From assembly GCF_031199965.1 (NCBI RefSeq), contig NZ_CP133605.1, positions 3,814,501-3,878,500 of the forward strand: a DNA stretch of 64,000 nt. Reading direction: 5' to 3'. Below are positions 24,597 through 33,664 of this stretch, in pieces (within the stretch, counting starts at the first letter, position 1; the number at the start of each line of letters is the position of its first letter). A program made the position numbers and the translations under genes. This stretch comes from Paenibacillus sp. D2_2 (lineage in GTDB: Bacteria; Bacillota; Bacilli; Paenibacillales; Paenibacillaceae). Under the pieces are notes generated by a model that was not told the origin of the DNA, made no database searches, and saw only the letters and a program-made list of their open reading frames with translations.

Positions 24597-24618
24597 AATC
24601 TGACTTTTTGAACCACGT
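24597..24618 (+). repeat. Weak remnant of the dispersed element end
   Basis: CTGACTTTTTGAACCACGTA resembles the right end GGACTTTTTGAACTACCTC. It lies in the 74-base gap between ATP-grasp genes 2 and 3. Confidence 0.4.
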
Positions 24619-24639
24619 ATTTTTAGGAGGAAAAAATTC

Positions 24640-26010
24640 ATGAGTTTGACTTTTGGCAACGTCCATTTCACGCAGCAGCCTCAACGGGTCGTCTACGTGT
24701 CCGGCTCCTTAATGAAAAACCTGAAACTGTCGGGGAAAAAGTCGGTCCACCTCAGATTCGGTGGAGAACGCATTCCTGCCACCGTCAAGTCTATCAACAA
24801 AACTGGAAAACACTTATACCTGGCCTCCGGAATCCGTAAAGGAATTAAAGTTCCGAATACAGGCGGGGTGTTCATGCGCGCTCAGGAAGGCGAGGTCCAG
24901 ATCGGTCCGCTCATCGGGGTACTGTCCGACGGTCCGACCTCATCAATGGTCCATCCCTTCGGGTCTAGAACTGGCTTCATCAAGCAATTGCTGACGATCG
25001 GCGGCAAGCAGTCCTATATCTTCGCCTTCACACCGAGAGATATCAATTGGAACAACGAGACAATCAACGGATTCTTCCTTGGTGAGAACGGACGCTTCTC
25101 GCGCAAGAGAGTACCTTTGCCCAATGTCGTCTACAATCGGTTGCCAAGCCGCCGCGCTGAGACGACCCATTCCATCAATCAACTGCGCGAAAGATTTATC
25201 CGCCGTAGAATCCCATTCTTTAATTGGAGTTTCTTCAATAAATCCGACATTTATCGCTTGCTGGAGAAAGATACGGCGGCTAATCGGTTCGTCCCAGAAT
25301 CGATCAATAGCCCTTCACCGGAGCAGATCAAAGATCTGCTTGACCGTCATGCGCTCATCTACTATAAACCGAGCAGCGGCAGTCTTGGCAACGGTATCTA
25401 CCGCCTATCACATGTGGCGAAGAACGGATATTACGCTAGATACCGTAAGAACGGGCGTAACGCCCTGCTGCGCTTCAATTCCTTCGGCAGCCTAATGCGT
25501 ACGCTGCAGGCAAGACACGGGCGCACCTTGCGCGGTTATGTCGCCCAGCAGGGAATCCGGCTGATCGAGATCGACGGCTGCCCAATCGACTTCAGATTCC
25601 ATATGCATAAGAATGGCCGTAACCAATGGGCCGTCGTTGGCATTGGTGCCAAGAAGGCAGGTAAGGGCAGCGTTACGACGCATCTGAAGAACGGCGGATC
25701 GCTATTGACCCCGGAGCAGGCCCTCGGAAGAACCTTCGGCACTAGAGCGGATGATGTACTTAGAAATGCAAAGACAGTTGCGATTAATCTTGCCGAAGCG
25801 ATTGAAACCCACCACCAGCATCTGCTTGGAGAGATCGGATTCGATATCGGGATCGATAAAGATGAGCGGGTCTGGATGTTCGAGGCGAATGCCAAGCCGG
25901 GACGATCGATATTCAAGCATCCATCTCTCCGCGCAGAAGGCAGAGCCTCCATTGAGCATATTTTGGAACATTGCTTATATCTGAGCAAATTCCGGAGGAG
26001 GGATGGCTAA
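24640..26010 (+). CDS. yheD: YheC/YheD-type ATP-grasp protein 3 (long form, YheD-like)
   Basis: A 456-residue protein, the length of Bacillus YheD, from ATG 24640 with TAGGAGG upstream. The N-terminal beta domain (residues 1-95: VHFTQQPQRVVYVSGSLM, VHLRFGGERIPATVKSI) ends in QIGPLIGVLSDG, the entry to the ATP-grasp part. This shows YKPSSGSLGNGIYRL, DFRFHMHKNGRNQWAVVG, EIGFDIGIDKDERVWMFEAN and AKPGRS. No frameshift. Its TAA overlaps the next ATG (TAATG at 26008-26012), so genes 3 and 4 are coupled. Confidence 0.9.
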   Translation: MSLTFGNVHFTQQPQRVVYVSGSLMKNLKLSGKKSVHLRFGGERIPATVKSINKTGKHLYLASGIRKGIKVPNTGGVFMRAQEGEVQIGPLIGVLSDGPTSSMVHPFGSRTGFIKQLLTIGGKQSYIFAFTPRDINWNNETINGFFLGENGRFSRKRVPLPNVVYNRLPSRRAETTHSINQLRERFIRRRIPFFNWSFFNKSDIYRLLEKDTAANRFVPESINSPSPEQIKDLLDRHALIYYKPSSGSLGNGIYRLSHVAKNGYYARYRKNGRNALLRFNSFGSLMRTLQARHGRTLRGYVAQQGIRLIEIDGCPIDFRFHMHKNGRNQWAVVGIGAKKAGKGSVTTHLKNGGSLLTPEQALGRTFGTRADDVLRNAKTVAINLAEAIETHHQHLLGEIGFDIGIDKDERVWMFEANAKPGRSIFKHPSLRAEGRASIEHILEHCLYLSKFRRRDG

Positions 26011-27120
26011 TGAGTCATCTTTTAGCTGACCAGAAGCCTGTCGTAGCCATACTCACGGTACATGACAAAGAAAAACAATTCAGAGGAAACCGCGCCAACT
26101 TCCGCGATCTTGTGAAGATCGGCAGGGAGCTTGATTTCCCCGTCTATATCATCACGACAAGGGATTTGAAATTGTCAGCCAAAAAGGTGCATGGCTATTC
26201 TTATAGTCCAGAGGAAAAAGGCTGGAAGAAACTGTGGTTCCCCCTGCCCCATGTCATATATAACCGGATTCCGCTACGTGAAGATGAGATTAAGCCGCAA
26301 GTAAAGCGAATTATTGACCAATGCGTAAAGCATCAATCCATTCAATTGTTCAACCCGTACTTTTTCAATAAATGGCGCCTATTCGACTGGCTGAAGAAGA
26401 ACCGCTCTACGCATAATCTCGTTCCTGATACGAAGAGAATGCGCTCTTCACAGACATTGTACAGCATGCTAAAGCAGCATAGAACCTTATATTTGAAGCC
26501 TGAGAGCGGTAAGGCCGGTAAAGGGATTATGCTACTGAAATATAATTCCGACAGCCCAAAGCCCTATCAATTAACGATCCAGGGCAGAAGAAGAAGATGT
26601 CATCTATGCCACCGATAATATGGCTAACATGTGGCGGAAAATTAGAGCAGAGACGATCCGTGTACCATACATTATCCAGCAAGGCATCCCTCTTGCTTCC
26701 TATATGGACCGCCATTTTGATCTGAGATTACTTGTGCAGAAGACCGGAAAAGGCATATGGAGCGTAACCGGGGTCGGCGCCCGCCTGGCTGGACCTCACC
26801 GGATTACTACTCATGTCCCACAAGGTGGAAGCGTAGAGGATCCAGAGAAAATGCTGACTCCGACTTTCGGCTCCGACATGACTACTTTCTTGATCAACCG
26901 GCTTAAATCGAGCGCCCTACTCATCGCCAAGCAGGTAGAGCGAGGCTGTGGCCATACACTGGGAGAGATGTCCATGGATCTTGGAATTGATACAGAAGGC
27001 AAGATCTGGTTCTTCGAGGCCAATGCCAAACCGATGAAATTTGATGAACCGCAAATTCGTAAAAAGTCATTAGAACGAGTCTTCCAATTTAGTAATTATC
27101 TAGCACATCAGGACAAATAA
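26010..27120 (+). CDS. YheC/YheD-type ATP-grasp protein 4 (short form, frameshifted)
   Basis: Starts at the ATG of the TAATG overlap. Short form: KPVVAILTVHDKEKQFRG, FPVYIITTRDL, VIYNRIPLREDEI, LYLKPESGKAGKGIMLL, then a frame change near 26585-26600 into AEEEDVIYATDNMANMW. It continues DLRLLVQKTGKGIWSV and MSMDLGIDTEGKIWFFEAN. Reconstructed length is about 370 residues. The C-terminus (RVFQFSNYLAHQDK) is family-like. Confidence 0.85.
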
Positions 27121-27145
27121 CGTCTGTAAGGAGGGATGGACCAAG

Positions 27146-27676
27146 ATGAACTGGTTAACTCTGAAGCCTAACAATGAGATGGACTGGAAAAGAAAGCAAA
27201 GCGATATTCTGGCATTTATATGCAGGTATGGCGGCAAACGAATGTACAGAAATGTCTACCAAGAGCTGCTGAAGCTCAGCTACCGAGATCTGAGCAAGTC
27301 CGGCACATCTTTACAACTGGTCACCGTCCAGGCAGAAGACGGCCCGAGAATTGCCGCCTTCTCCGGGGCAACAGGATATGGTCAGGACATCTGTATCGTC
27401 GTGGTCCATCCTCTGTACCGCAGGATCGGTCTTGGCACGGCCCTACTCAAACAGCAGCTTGCCGCCCTCGGCTCGCTGACCTGCCGGATTGCGCTGGATG
27501 ATCTCGGGGCCCTTCAGATGGGGTTCCGAGCCGGACTCTGCGCAAGGGGCATGATTAAAATCCATGGTGGCAAACGCGGGTTACTCCTACAGGACCCATT
27601 GCAAGATCCTTTGCTTGGCCCATCAGAGTCCACCGGAAAGCAGGAATCTGCCGCCAACCTCGCTCAAAGAAGGTGA
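27146..27676 (+). CDS. GNAT-like acetyltransferase within the ATP-grasp array
   Basis: A 176-residue protein (AAGGAGGGATG upstream) with a GNAT core: ICIVVVHPLYRRIGLGTALLK is the acetyl-CoA pyrophosphate-binding loop (R/Q-x-x-G-x-G/A). The N-terminal half (MYRNVYQELLKLSYRDLSKS) and the C-terminal tail are unlike well-known subfamilies. It is embedded between ATP-grasp genes 4 and 5, and its TGA overlaps the GTG start of gene 5. A role in the same pathway, such as acetylating the ligase product, is inferred from position only. Confidence 0.75.
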   Translation: MNWLTLKPNNEMDWKRKQSDILAFICRYGGKRMYRNVYQELLKLSYRDLSKSGTSLQLVTVQAEDGPRIAAFSGATGYGQDICIVVVHPLYRRIGLGTALLKQQLAALGSLTCRIALDDLGALQMGFRAGLCARGMIKIHGGKRGLLLQDPLQDPLLGPSESTGKQESAANLAQRR

Positions 27677-28788
27677 AAATGCAAGTGGCACAACCCGTAC
27701 TTGGAATTTTAACTTTATATCTAAACAATAAAAAACATCTGGAAGAACGGCACATCTACCAAAGAATGATCACCGAAGGACAGAAGCTCGGATTAGATGT
27801 GTTCGTGTTTACCCCTATGGATGTTGACTATAAGAGGAATAAGATTCACGCTCTAATCTATGATCCAGGGCAGCGGAAATGGTCACGTAAATGGCGGAGC
27901 TTCCCGCATATGATCTTCGATCGCTGCCGGATTCAGCATAGTGTACGCTTCGAGCAATTAAAGAGATTCCGCGCCCGCTACAGAAATATGACTTTCTTGA
28001 ATCGTCCGCTCCGGGATAAATGGACCGTATATCAAACCTTGCTGGGCAAGTCACGATTCCGCCCATATCTGCCGGAGACAACATTGTTCCACAATACCGC
28101 CAACGTCTCTGCGATGCTCAAAAAATATCCGACCGTGTACATCAAGCCGATCAATGGTACCGGTGGACGGGGCATATTGAGGGTAGAAAAGATAGGCAAG
28201 GATACCTTCTACATTCAAGGAAGAAAACTGAATCGCAAGATCATCCCTGCCCAAAAGCTCCATAAATCGCGACTCATACCTTATCTGATCGGATGGAAGA
28301 GCGGTAAACGCTTTGTTGCCCAACGAGGGATTCAAATCGAACTGCCCAGCGGTAGAGTTCATGACTACCGCATGCTGGTGCAAAAGAATGGTCAGGGAGT
28401 ATGGCAAGTAACTGGCTGCGCTGGGCGCATCGGTCCTCCCCGTAGTATCACCTCCAATCTGCATGGAGGAGGCCAGGCGGTGCCGATGAATACGCTGCTG
28501 CGACAGATCGCCCCTATTGAAGAGAATCTCCAGGAAATCCGCCAGACTGCTGAGAAAATGAGCGTCGAGGTAGCGGCGTATCTGGAAGAGTCATATGGTG
28601 CGCTCTGTGAACTAGCCCTTGATCTAGCCATCGATAGGAATGGTAAAATTTTTATTCTTGAGGTCAATCCCAAGCCTGCTCGTGAAGTGTTCATTCAGTC
28701 CGGAGACCCAGAGGCGTATCACTACTCCATTGTCAGACCATTGGAATACGCGCTATGGGTATATAAACATAAAGTCGCTCCTTCTTAA
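27673..28788 (+). CDS. YheC/YheD-type ATP-grasp protein 5 (short form)
   Basis: Start at GTG 27673 (GTGA overlap with the GNAT gene) or ATG 27679. Short form of about 370 residues: PVLGILTLYLNNKKHLEER, VFVFTPMDVDY, MIFDRCRIQHSV, VYIKPINGTGGRGILRVE, DYRMLVQKNGQGVWQV, CELALDLAIDRNGKIFILEVN. All ATP-grasp hallmarks are present. It ends the array and is followed by a clear terminator. Confidence 0.88.
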   Translation: MKMQVAQPVLGILTLYLNNKKHLEERHIYQRMITEGQKLGLDVFVFTPMDVDYKRNKIHALIYDPGQRKWSRKWRSFPHMIFDRCRIQHSVRFEQLKRFRARYRNMTFLNRPLRDKWTVYQTLLGKSRFRPYLPETTLFHNTANVSAMLKKYPTVYIKPINGTGGRGILRVEKIGKDTFYIQGRKLNRKIIPAQKLHKSRLIPYLIGWKSGKRFVAQRGIQIELPSGRVHDYRMLVQKNGQGVWQVTGCAGRIGPPRSITSNLHGGGQAVPMNTLLRQIAPIEENLQEIRQTAEKMSVEVAAYLEESYGALCELALDLAIDRNGKIFILEVNPKPAREVFIQSGDPEAYHYSIVRPLEYALWVYKHKVAPS

Positions 28789-28806
28789 AGGAGCGACTTC
28801 TTCATT
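28772..28806. terminator. Bidirectional terminator between the ATP-grasp array and the HAD gene
   Basis: AAGTCGCTCC pairs with GGAGCGACTT across a TTCTTAAA loop, followed by T-rich sequence. It overlaps the last codons of gene 5. Confidence 0.8.
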
Positions 28807-28812
28807 TTCATA

Positions 28813-29508
28813 TTATTCTGCGATTGCTTGATGATACAGCTTCAGCAGCTCGGTAAAATCCGCAATCAATCGATCCGCTCCGGCCAGCTCCTGCTCGTCC
28901 CCAAAACCGGCATAGTCACAGCCAATGACCACTTGACCATTCTTCTTACCAGCCTCCACATCAGAAGACCGATCCCCTACCATCCAAGCATTATGTATAT
29001 GATGATTGTCCAACAGAAGTTTCACCAGATCCACCTTGGATGCTGTCTCATATTCGCCGGCACTATACAGAGCTTCAAATAACGGGAAGATTTGATGAGC
29101 TCTGGCTACTCCTTTTACATAGTGCTCCAGTCCGTTACTGGCCACGAACAACTTTACCCCTTGCTTATTTAGCTCCGTTAGCGTCTCCAGTACACCTGGA
29201 TACAGCTTCGAATGATGCTTTTGCAAATCCTCCAGCTGCAGTTCGAGAAGCAATTCATTCGCCCGCTGACGGGCAGCCTCGCTAGCATCGGGAATTACCT
29301 TCTTCCAGATATCATCAAGTAACATACCGAGGCAGCCGAGAATCACTTGCTCCGGCGGTGTCTCACCCATATATAGCTTCTCTTCCCTCAACTTATCGAA
29401 CATGCGATGATATGCAGGGATTAACAACGTCTCCGTCATAAACAGCGTCCCATCCATATCGAAGATCATCGCTTCCGGCTTCGTTAGTCTATTCTCTGTT
29501 TGCTCCAT
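28813..29508 (-). CDS. HAD-family hydrolase (phosphoglycolate-phosphatase-like)
   Basis: Motif I is MIFDMDGTLF, motif II LFVASNGLEHYV, motif III Lys region DLVKLL and motif IV WMVGDRSSDVEAG; the cap-domain insertion is of the alpha-helical C1 type. It should be a cytoplasmic small-molecule phosphatase; the substrate is unknown. Start taken at ATG 29508 (GAGG upstream, product MEQTENR...); an in-frame ATG at 29538 is an alternative. It converges on the ATP-grasp array. Confidence 0.88.
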   Translation of the reverse strand: MEQTENRLTKPEAMIFDMDGTLFMTETLLIPAYHRMFDKLREEKLYMGETPPEQVILGCLGMLLDDIWKKVIPDASEAARQRANELLLELQLEDLQKHHSKLYPGVLETLTELNKQGVKLFVASNGLEHYVKGVARAHQIFPLFEALYSAGEYETASKVDLVKLLLDNHHIHNAWMVGDRSSDVEAGKKNGQVVIGCDYAGFGDEQELAGADRLIADFTELLKLYHQAIAE

Positions 29509-29662
29509 ATCCACATTCCTCTCTATCTCTTCGTTCATAGCCTCATCATAAGTTAATGAATCTAAGAAGTAAACTACGGTAGTTTATACTCTCCACATGA
29601 AAAACACACATTTATATTATAGACTACCGGGAGAAATTAACAGCCACTGGGGATGACCTCCT

Positions 29663-30075
29663 ATGATTCATCGAACCTTCAAGCAAGGCGACCTCGTGCT
29701 GATCGCCGTTGTACTGTCCATCGCCCTACTCATCATCGGTGCGAGATGGATCATGGGCAGCTCTGAAGCATCTGTTAAGCCATCGGGACATTACTATGCC
29801 ACGATTAAAGTGGACAATAAAATCTACAAAACGGTAGAACTTACTTCGGAGACGCAGTACGTCGAAGTGAAGACTTCGCGTGGATATGACCGGCTAAGAT
29901 CCATGACTATGGAATCGAGGTTATCGAATCCGATTGCCCGCAGAAGATCTGCTTCACTTTTGGACATATTACGAAACCGGGAGATGTGATTATTTGTCTC
30001 CCCCTACGGATGATTATCGAAGTAGAGGGACATGCTCCCGAATCAGAGACGGGGATCGATGCAGAGGTCTATTAA
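29663..30075 (+). CDS. NusG domain II-containing membrane protein (frameshifted)
   Basis: One N-terminal membrane segment (LVLIAVVLSIALLIIGARW) followed by a small beta domain. After a frame change at about 29885-29900 the text reads KIHDYGIEVIESDCPQKICF, then GHITKPGDVIICLPLRMIIEV. This carries the CPxKIC motif typical of the stand-alone NusG-II proteins of Firmicutes. It ends at TAA 30073-30075. The role is unknown; homologues often sit near FMN-binding and polyprenyl synthesis genes, which are not seen here. Confidence 0.8.
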
Positions 30076-30111
30076 TCCATGAACTGTCAGGGGATCAGCA
30101 AACCAAGCAAA

Positions 30112-30318
30112 TTATCGTCTGTTAGAACGGTTCCGGTTCACAAAGAAATAAACTCCTCCGATCAGACCAGCAACCGCCATCATGAGTAGGCAGTATTTCC
30201 CCATCGACTTGACGATCTCGGGAATCGAAGTATAGCAGGATATGTTGGCGGAGATTATCAAGCAAACTAATCCCATGGCGATAATCACTGTAACGATAAG
30301 CCATTCTGCCCGCTTCAT
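30112..30318 (-). CDS. Small two-helix membrane protein
   Basis: A 68-residue protein with two membrane segments (WLIVTVIIAMGLVCLIIS and YCLLMMAVAGLIGGVYFFV) and a basic tail NRNRSNRR. Its ATG overlaps the stop of the sensor kinase gene by four bases, so it belongs to that operon and may be an accessory or target of the two-component system (inference). I do not recognise a family. Confidence 0.65.
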   Translation of the reverse strand: MKRAEWLIVTVIIAMGLVCLIISANISCYTSIPEIVKSMGKYCLLMMAVAGLIGGVYFFVNRNRSNRR

Positions 30319-31729
30319 ATCGATCCCCCCTGTTCCTCCAGCTTGAACCTAATCTCGAAAGTCGTGCCTTCGCCAAGCTTGCTACTTACGAATATTTCTC
30401 CGCCCTGTAACTCGATCAACTTCTTGGCGATGGATAATCCAAGACCAGTTCCACCGTGCTGACGGGAGCGGGATTTCTCGACCCTGTAAAAGCGTTCGAA
30501 TACATATGGCAGTTCATCTTCAGAAATACCTATCCCGGTATCTTTAACCGCCACGAATACATAGCTTTCCGTTTGTCCCAGAGTAATGCTGATTTCGCCT
30601 TGCTCCGTATAGCGAACACTATTCTCCAACAAGTTGAGGATCACCTGCTCCATGCGAAGTCCGTCGCCATGAACCCAAGCGGTACTGCGATTCAGGGAAG
30701 CGCGGAGTATAAGCCCCTTATCGCTCGCTTTCAATTGCACCTTCTGTACAGCATTGTCGATCACTTCAGCCAGATCAATCCACTCCAGTGACAGGCTGAC
30801 CTTGCCTTCCTCCATCTTCGACAATTCAAATAAATCGTCAACGAGATGCTGAAGCCGCTTCGCCTCCTGATGTAGCACATCTAGATATTGATCACGCTCT
30901 TCCTCCGTGCTGTACAGTCGATCCTTTATAACCTTGGAATACCCCTCCAGATAAGTAATTGGAGTACGCAGTTCATGCGAAATATTAGCGAAGAACTCCT
31001 GTCTCGTATCCCTATAATTCTGCAGTTCTTCAGCCAAATTATTAATGGCTGCTGCCAGGAGCCAATCTCATCATCGCGTGAGATGTCCAGTCTCGTCTCC
31101 AATTCCCCGACAGCGATCTTACGCGTTGCCAGTTGCATCTGGAGTAGCGGCCTGGACAGCAATTGAGCGACAATCCAGGTCATACCGAGTGCAAGCAATA
31201 GGGCACCGATACCCGACAAGACAAGCAGCTTGCGCATCGCTACGATGGAGTTGTCCATATGCTTGGACGATGAAAGAACGTAAAGCGCCGATTTGATTTG
31301 CTTCTCTCCCGCCCGTTCATCGACAATCGGTTTCGCGGTGACAAAGTAGCGATTGCCGCTCGAAGCCTCATACTTCAAGCGAACCGTCCGGCCAGAAAAG
31401 ATGGATTTGACGTCCGTTTGTTGTATAAATGAAGCCTCCGCAAGTTCTTCCTCTCCGGAATGAGCCTGAACCTTCCCGTCTTTATTAACGTAGAAGATGC
31501 TAACATTGGAAAAATCGGCGAATTTAAGCAACATTTGCTCTGTCGGTGCATCCGGAGTCTCCGCCATCATGGCAAAATGCGTGGCCAATTCATCCACTTC
31601 CGTGCTCATTTCACTATTGTAGAAGTTCGAGAACATCCGGTCGATCGTAACTCCAAGAATGCCTAAAACGACGATAAAAACAGCGATAATAACGAAACCG
31701 AGCTTCATTCCTACTTTATTTTTTATCAT
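30315..31729 (-). CDS. Sensor histidine kinase, HAMP type (frameshifted)
   Basis: Starts at ATG 31729 (MIKNKVGMKLGFVI), overlapping the end of the response regulator gene. Two membrane segments flank an extracytoplasmic sensor region, then HAMP (LSRPLLQMQLATRKI), a frame change at about 31051-31063, HisKA (ISHELRTPITYLEGY), N box (NLLENSVRYTEQG) and G boxes (DTGIGISEDELPYVFERFYR, GGTGLGLSIAKKL). It autophosphorylates on the His of the H box and passes phosphate to the partner regulator. The signal is unknown. Confidence 0.9.
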
Positions 31730-32443
31730 GATCCGACCCGGCTGCATTGAATTTATAGCCAACCCCCACACCGTCTGAATCGGATTATAGCTTAATCCAG
31801 CCTTTTGCAGCTTCTCGCGGATATTCTTGACATGGGTATCTACCGAGCGGTAATCTCCATCATAATCATACCCCCAGATCATATTGACTAGATCCTCCCG
31901 GCTATAAACCCGGTGCTGATTCCCTGCTAGAGCAACAATCAGGTCGAACTCCTTGGGAGTAAAGTCCACCGATTGGTCGTGGATATAAATCTCCCTGGCA
32001 TCGGGCATGATCCTGATGTCAGGATAATCAAGCGTCTGCTCCTGCACCACCGTAGACTGAGTAATAACAGAGCGTCGAATCAACGAGAAGACTCTGGCAA
32101 TCAACTCCTCAGGCTCAAATGGCTTAGTCAAATAATCATCAGCGCCAATCCCCAGACCATAGACCTTATCCTTCGTCTCGGAACGGGCCGTTAGCATAAG
32201 AACAGCTACATTGGTCTTTGCACGGATCGCCTTTAATACCTGCCAACCATCCATATCCGGCATCATGACGTCCAGCAGCACAAGATCAAATTCATGCTTA
32301 TCAATCATCATGAGGGCCTCCATGCCGTCCGATGCTTCTTTTACCTCGAATCCTTCCTTAATTAAATAAATCCGCAGCAGGTTACGCATATTCCATTCGT
32401 CATCGACGACTAATATCTGCAATTTTGACATCCTGTTCACCAT
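31716..32443 (-). CDS. OmpR-family response regulator (frame break near C-terminus)
   Basis: Receiver domain LQILVVDDEWNMRNLL with phospho-acceptor Asp in LVLLDVMMPDMDG and Lys in DDYLTKPFEPEEL; C-terminal winged helix (DFTPKEFDLIVALAGN, SVDTHVKNIREKLQKAG). As given the frame runs on into the kinase, making a false fusion. Adding one base to the C5 run 31763-31767 gives the normal end VWGVGYKFNAAGS and a stop at 31716, overlapping the kinase start by 14 bases. Start at ATG 32431 or 32443. Confidence 0.9.
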
Positions 32444-32504
32444 CCCTTATTGCCTCGCAGCAAACAGCCGCTATTTACGATTCTGCTCCTAATGCTCCTA
32501 TCAA

Positions 32505-32541
32505 TGTGTGTTCAAAAAGCCGGACTTTTTGAACTACCTCT
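32505..32541. repeat. Solo inverted-repeat ends of the dispersed element
   Basis: GTTCAAAAAGCC is followed directly by GGACTTTTTGAAC and ACCTC, that is, left and right termini of the element without the core. It lies upstream of the two-component operon and forms a 25-bp near-perfect palindrome. Confidence 0.7.
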
Positions 32542-32609
32542 ATTATATAGTATGGCGCTGCTTGCATATAATTAGATGGCTTCAGAATCTCTTCATTTTA
32601 TAAACCTTA

Positions 32610-32828
32610 CTACCTCGTGTTCCGGGACAAATTAGCAATCTCCTTACGAAGTTGTTCGTTCTGTTCCCGCAGCTCAGTTAGCTGCTGCTGCACTTCCAAA
32701 TCTGTGCTCGAATACACAGCTTGCCCACGTCCATGGCCACTTCCATGCGAGTGCGAACCCTTCATACCAAACATCATGAAGATCATCATTAAGGGACAAA
32801 TCAATACAAATAACCAAGACCAATCCAT
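32610..32828 (-). CDS. DUF2933-like small membrane protein with coiled coil
   Basis: Start at ATG 32828 after AAGGGGGG. The product of 72 residues has a membrane segment WSWLFVLICPLMMIFMMFGM, a His/Gly linker SHSHGSGHGRG and a C-terminal coiled coil QQQLTELREQNEQLRKEI. This is the pattern of short DUF2933 proteins that often accompany metal-handling or two-component genes. The His-rich linker could bind metal (inference). Confidence 0.65.
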   Translation of the reverse strand: MDWSWLFVLICPLMMIFMMFGMKGSHSHGSGHGRGQAVYSSTDLEVQQQLTELREQNEQLRKEIANLSRNTR

Positions 32829-32997
32829 ACGAACTAACCCCCCTTCTTCAATTGAATACCCTAATTGTATAGATGAGTTTTGTAGAAATCTTGATGAAGT
32901 TACAGCGTATTTATGTGATTTCTCATTTTTATGTAAATGAAGAAGGAGCTCCCTGAGGTCATTCATACTTGCAACCTCCAGGCAACTCCTTCAGATC

Positions 32998-33285
32998 TTA
33001 GTATTCAGATTTCATCATACCACCATTTTGCATCATACCACCGGACCGCAATGTATTGCTTGAACGCATCATTCCTTGTCCATCTTGCCCCTGATTACCG
33101 TGACAGCTCTGATACATATCCTCCAATTGCCGATCCGATAGATCAGGATGTACCTCCCTCATATGAGGAAGCATGTCCTGGAAAGATGACCATACGCCCT
33201 GTCCATTTCCAGCAGCATACGCCGCCGTTCCAATCCCAAGTGTTAACACAACGACACCCAAGCCGATAACAAATTTTGCCTTCAT
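32998..33285 (-). CDS. Small secreted Met/His-rich protein
   Basis: A 95-residue protein with a signal peptide cleaved after TAAYAA and GAGGAGG ahead of the ATG. The mature part has a helical region (FQDMLPHMREVHPDLSDRQL) and a Met/Gly-rich tail (GMMRSSNTL, GGMMQNGGMMKSEY). Such tails can bind copper or other soft metals, but no function is established. It stands next to the His-rich small membrane protein and the two-component system. Confidence 0.6.
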   Translation of the reverse strand: MKAKFVIGLGVVVLTLGIGTAAYAAGNGQGVWSSFQDMLPHMREVHPDLSDRQLEDMYQSCHGNQGQDGQGMMRSSNTLRSGGMMQNGGMMKSEY

Positions 33286-33529
33286 CGTAATCTCCTCCTC
33301 AAGAGAAAATTGTAGACCCTAATTATGTGGAATTTGTGAGGATCGAAAAGCGACTATAGTTCTTCAAATTTCCGTAACAATCTAACCAAATCTTTCCTGT
33401 TAAATAAGTACCCAAAATGTGTTAAAATTTTGAATTCCTATCGTAATCTGATTGTCATTAAAGTCATTTCGCTACGTTTTATAATGGATATACATCAATT
33501 GTGAAAGCATAAGAAAGGATGAATTAAAA
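33286..33529. other. Intergenic region upstream of the acyltransferase
   Basis: Divergent promoter region between the small secreted protein gene and the acyltransferase. A TATAAT box is present at 33480-33485, but no -35 at standard spacing was found. Confidence 0.4.
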
Positions 33530-33664
33530 GTGGTGCAATGCGGATTTAAATCTACAAATTCAAATCAAACAATGAGGTTAATTAATAAGTTGGATCCCTT
33601 AGAACTTCCGTTAATAACCAGGAAAATCCGGATGAATCGGTGTGGGGATCTTATCTATGTCTAA
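33530..33664 (+). CDS. Possible small protein ahead of the acyltransferase
   Basis: A 44-codon frame from GTG 33530, nine bases after GAAAGGATG, contains LELPLITRKIRMNRCGDLIYV at its C-terminal side (shown in part: TRKIRMNRCGDLIYV) and stops eight bases inside the acyltransferase gene. The overlap would couple translation. I do not recognise it; it may be a leader frame or spurious. Confidence 0.25.
   Translation: MVQCGFKSTNSNQTMRLINKLDPLELPLITRKIRMNRCGDLIYV

Noticed and set aside
27146..27676. Ribosomal-protein acetyltransferase (RimI) assignment for the GNAT in the ATP-grasp array
   Set aside because: Only the acetyl-CoA loop matches; the rest of the protein does not resemble RimI.
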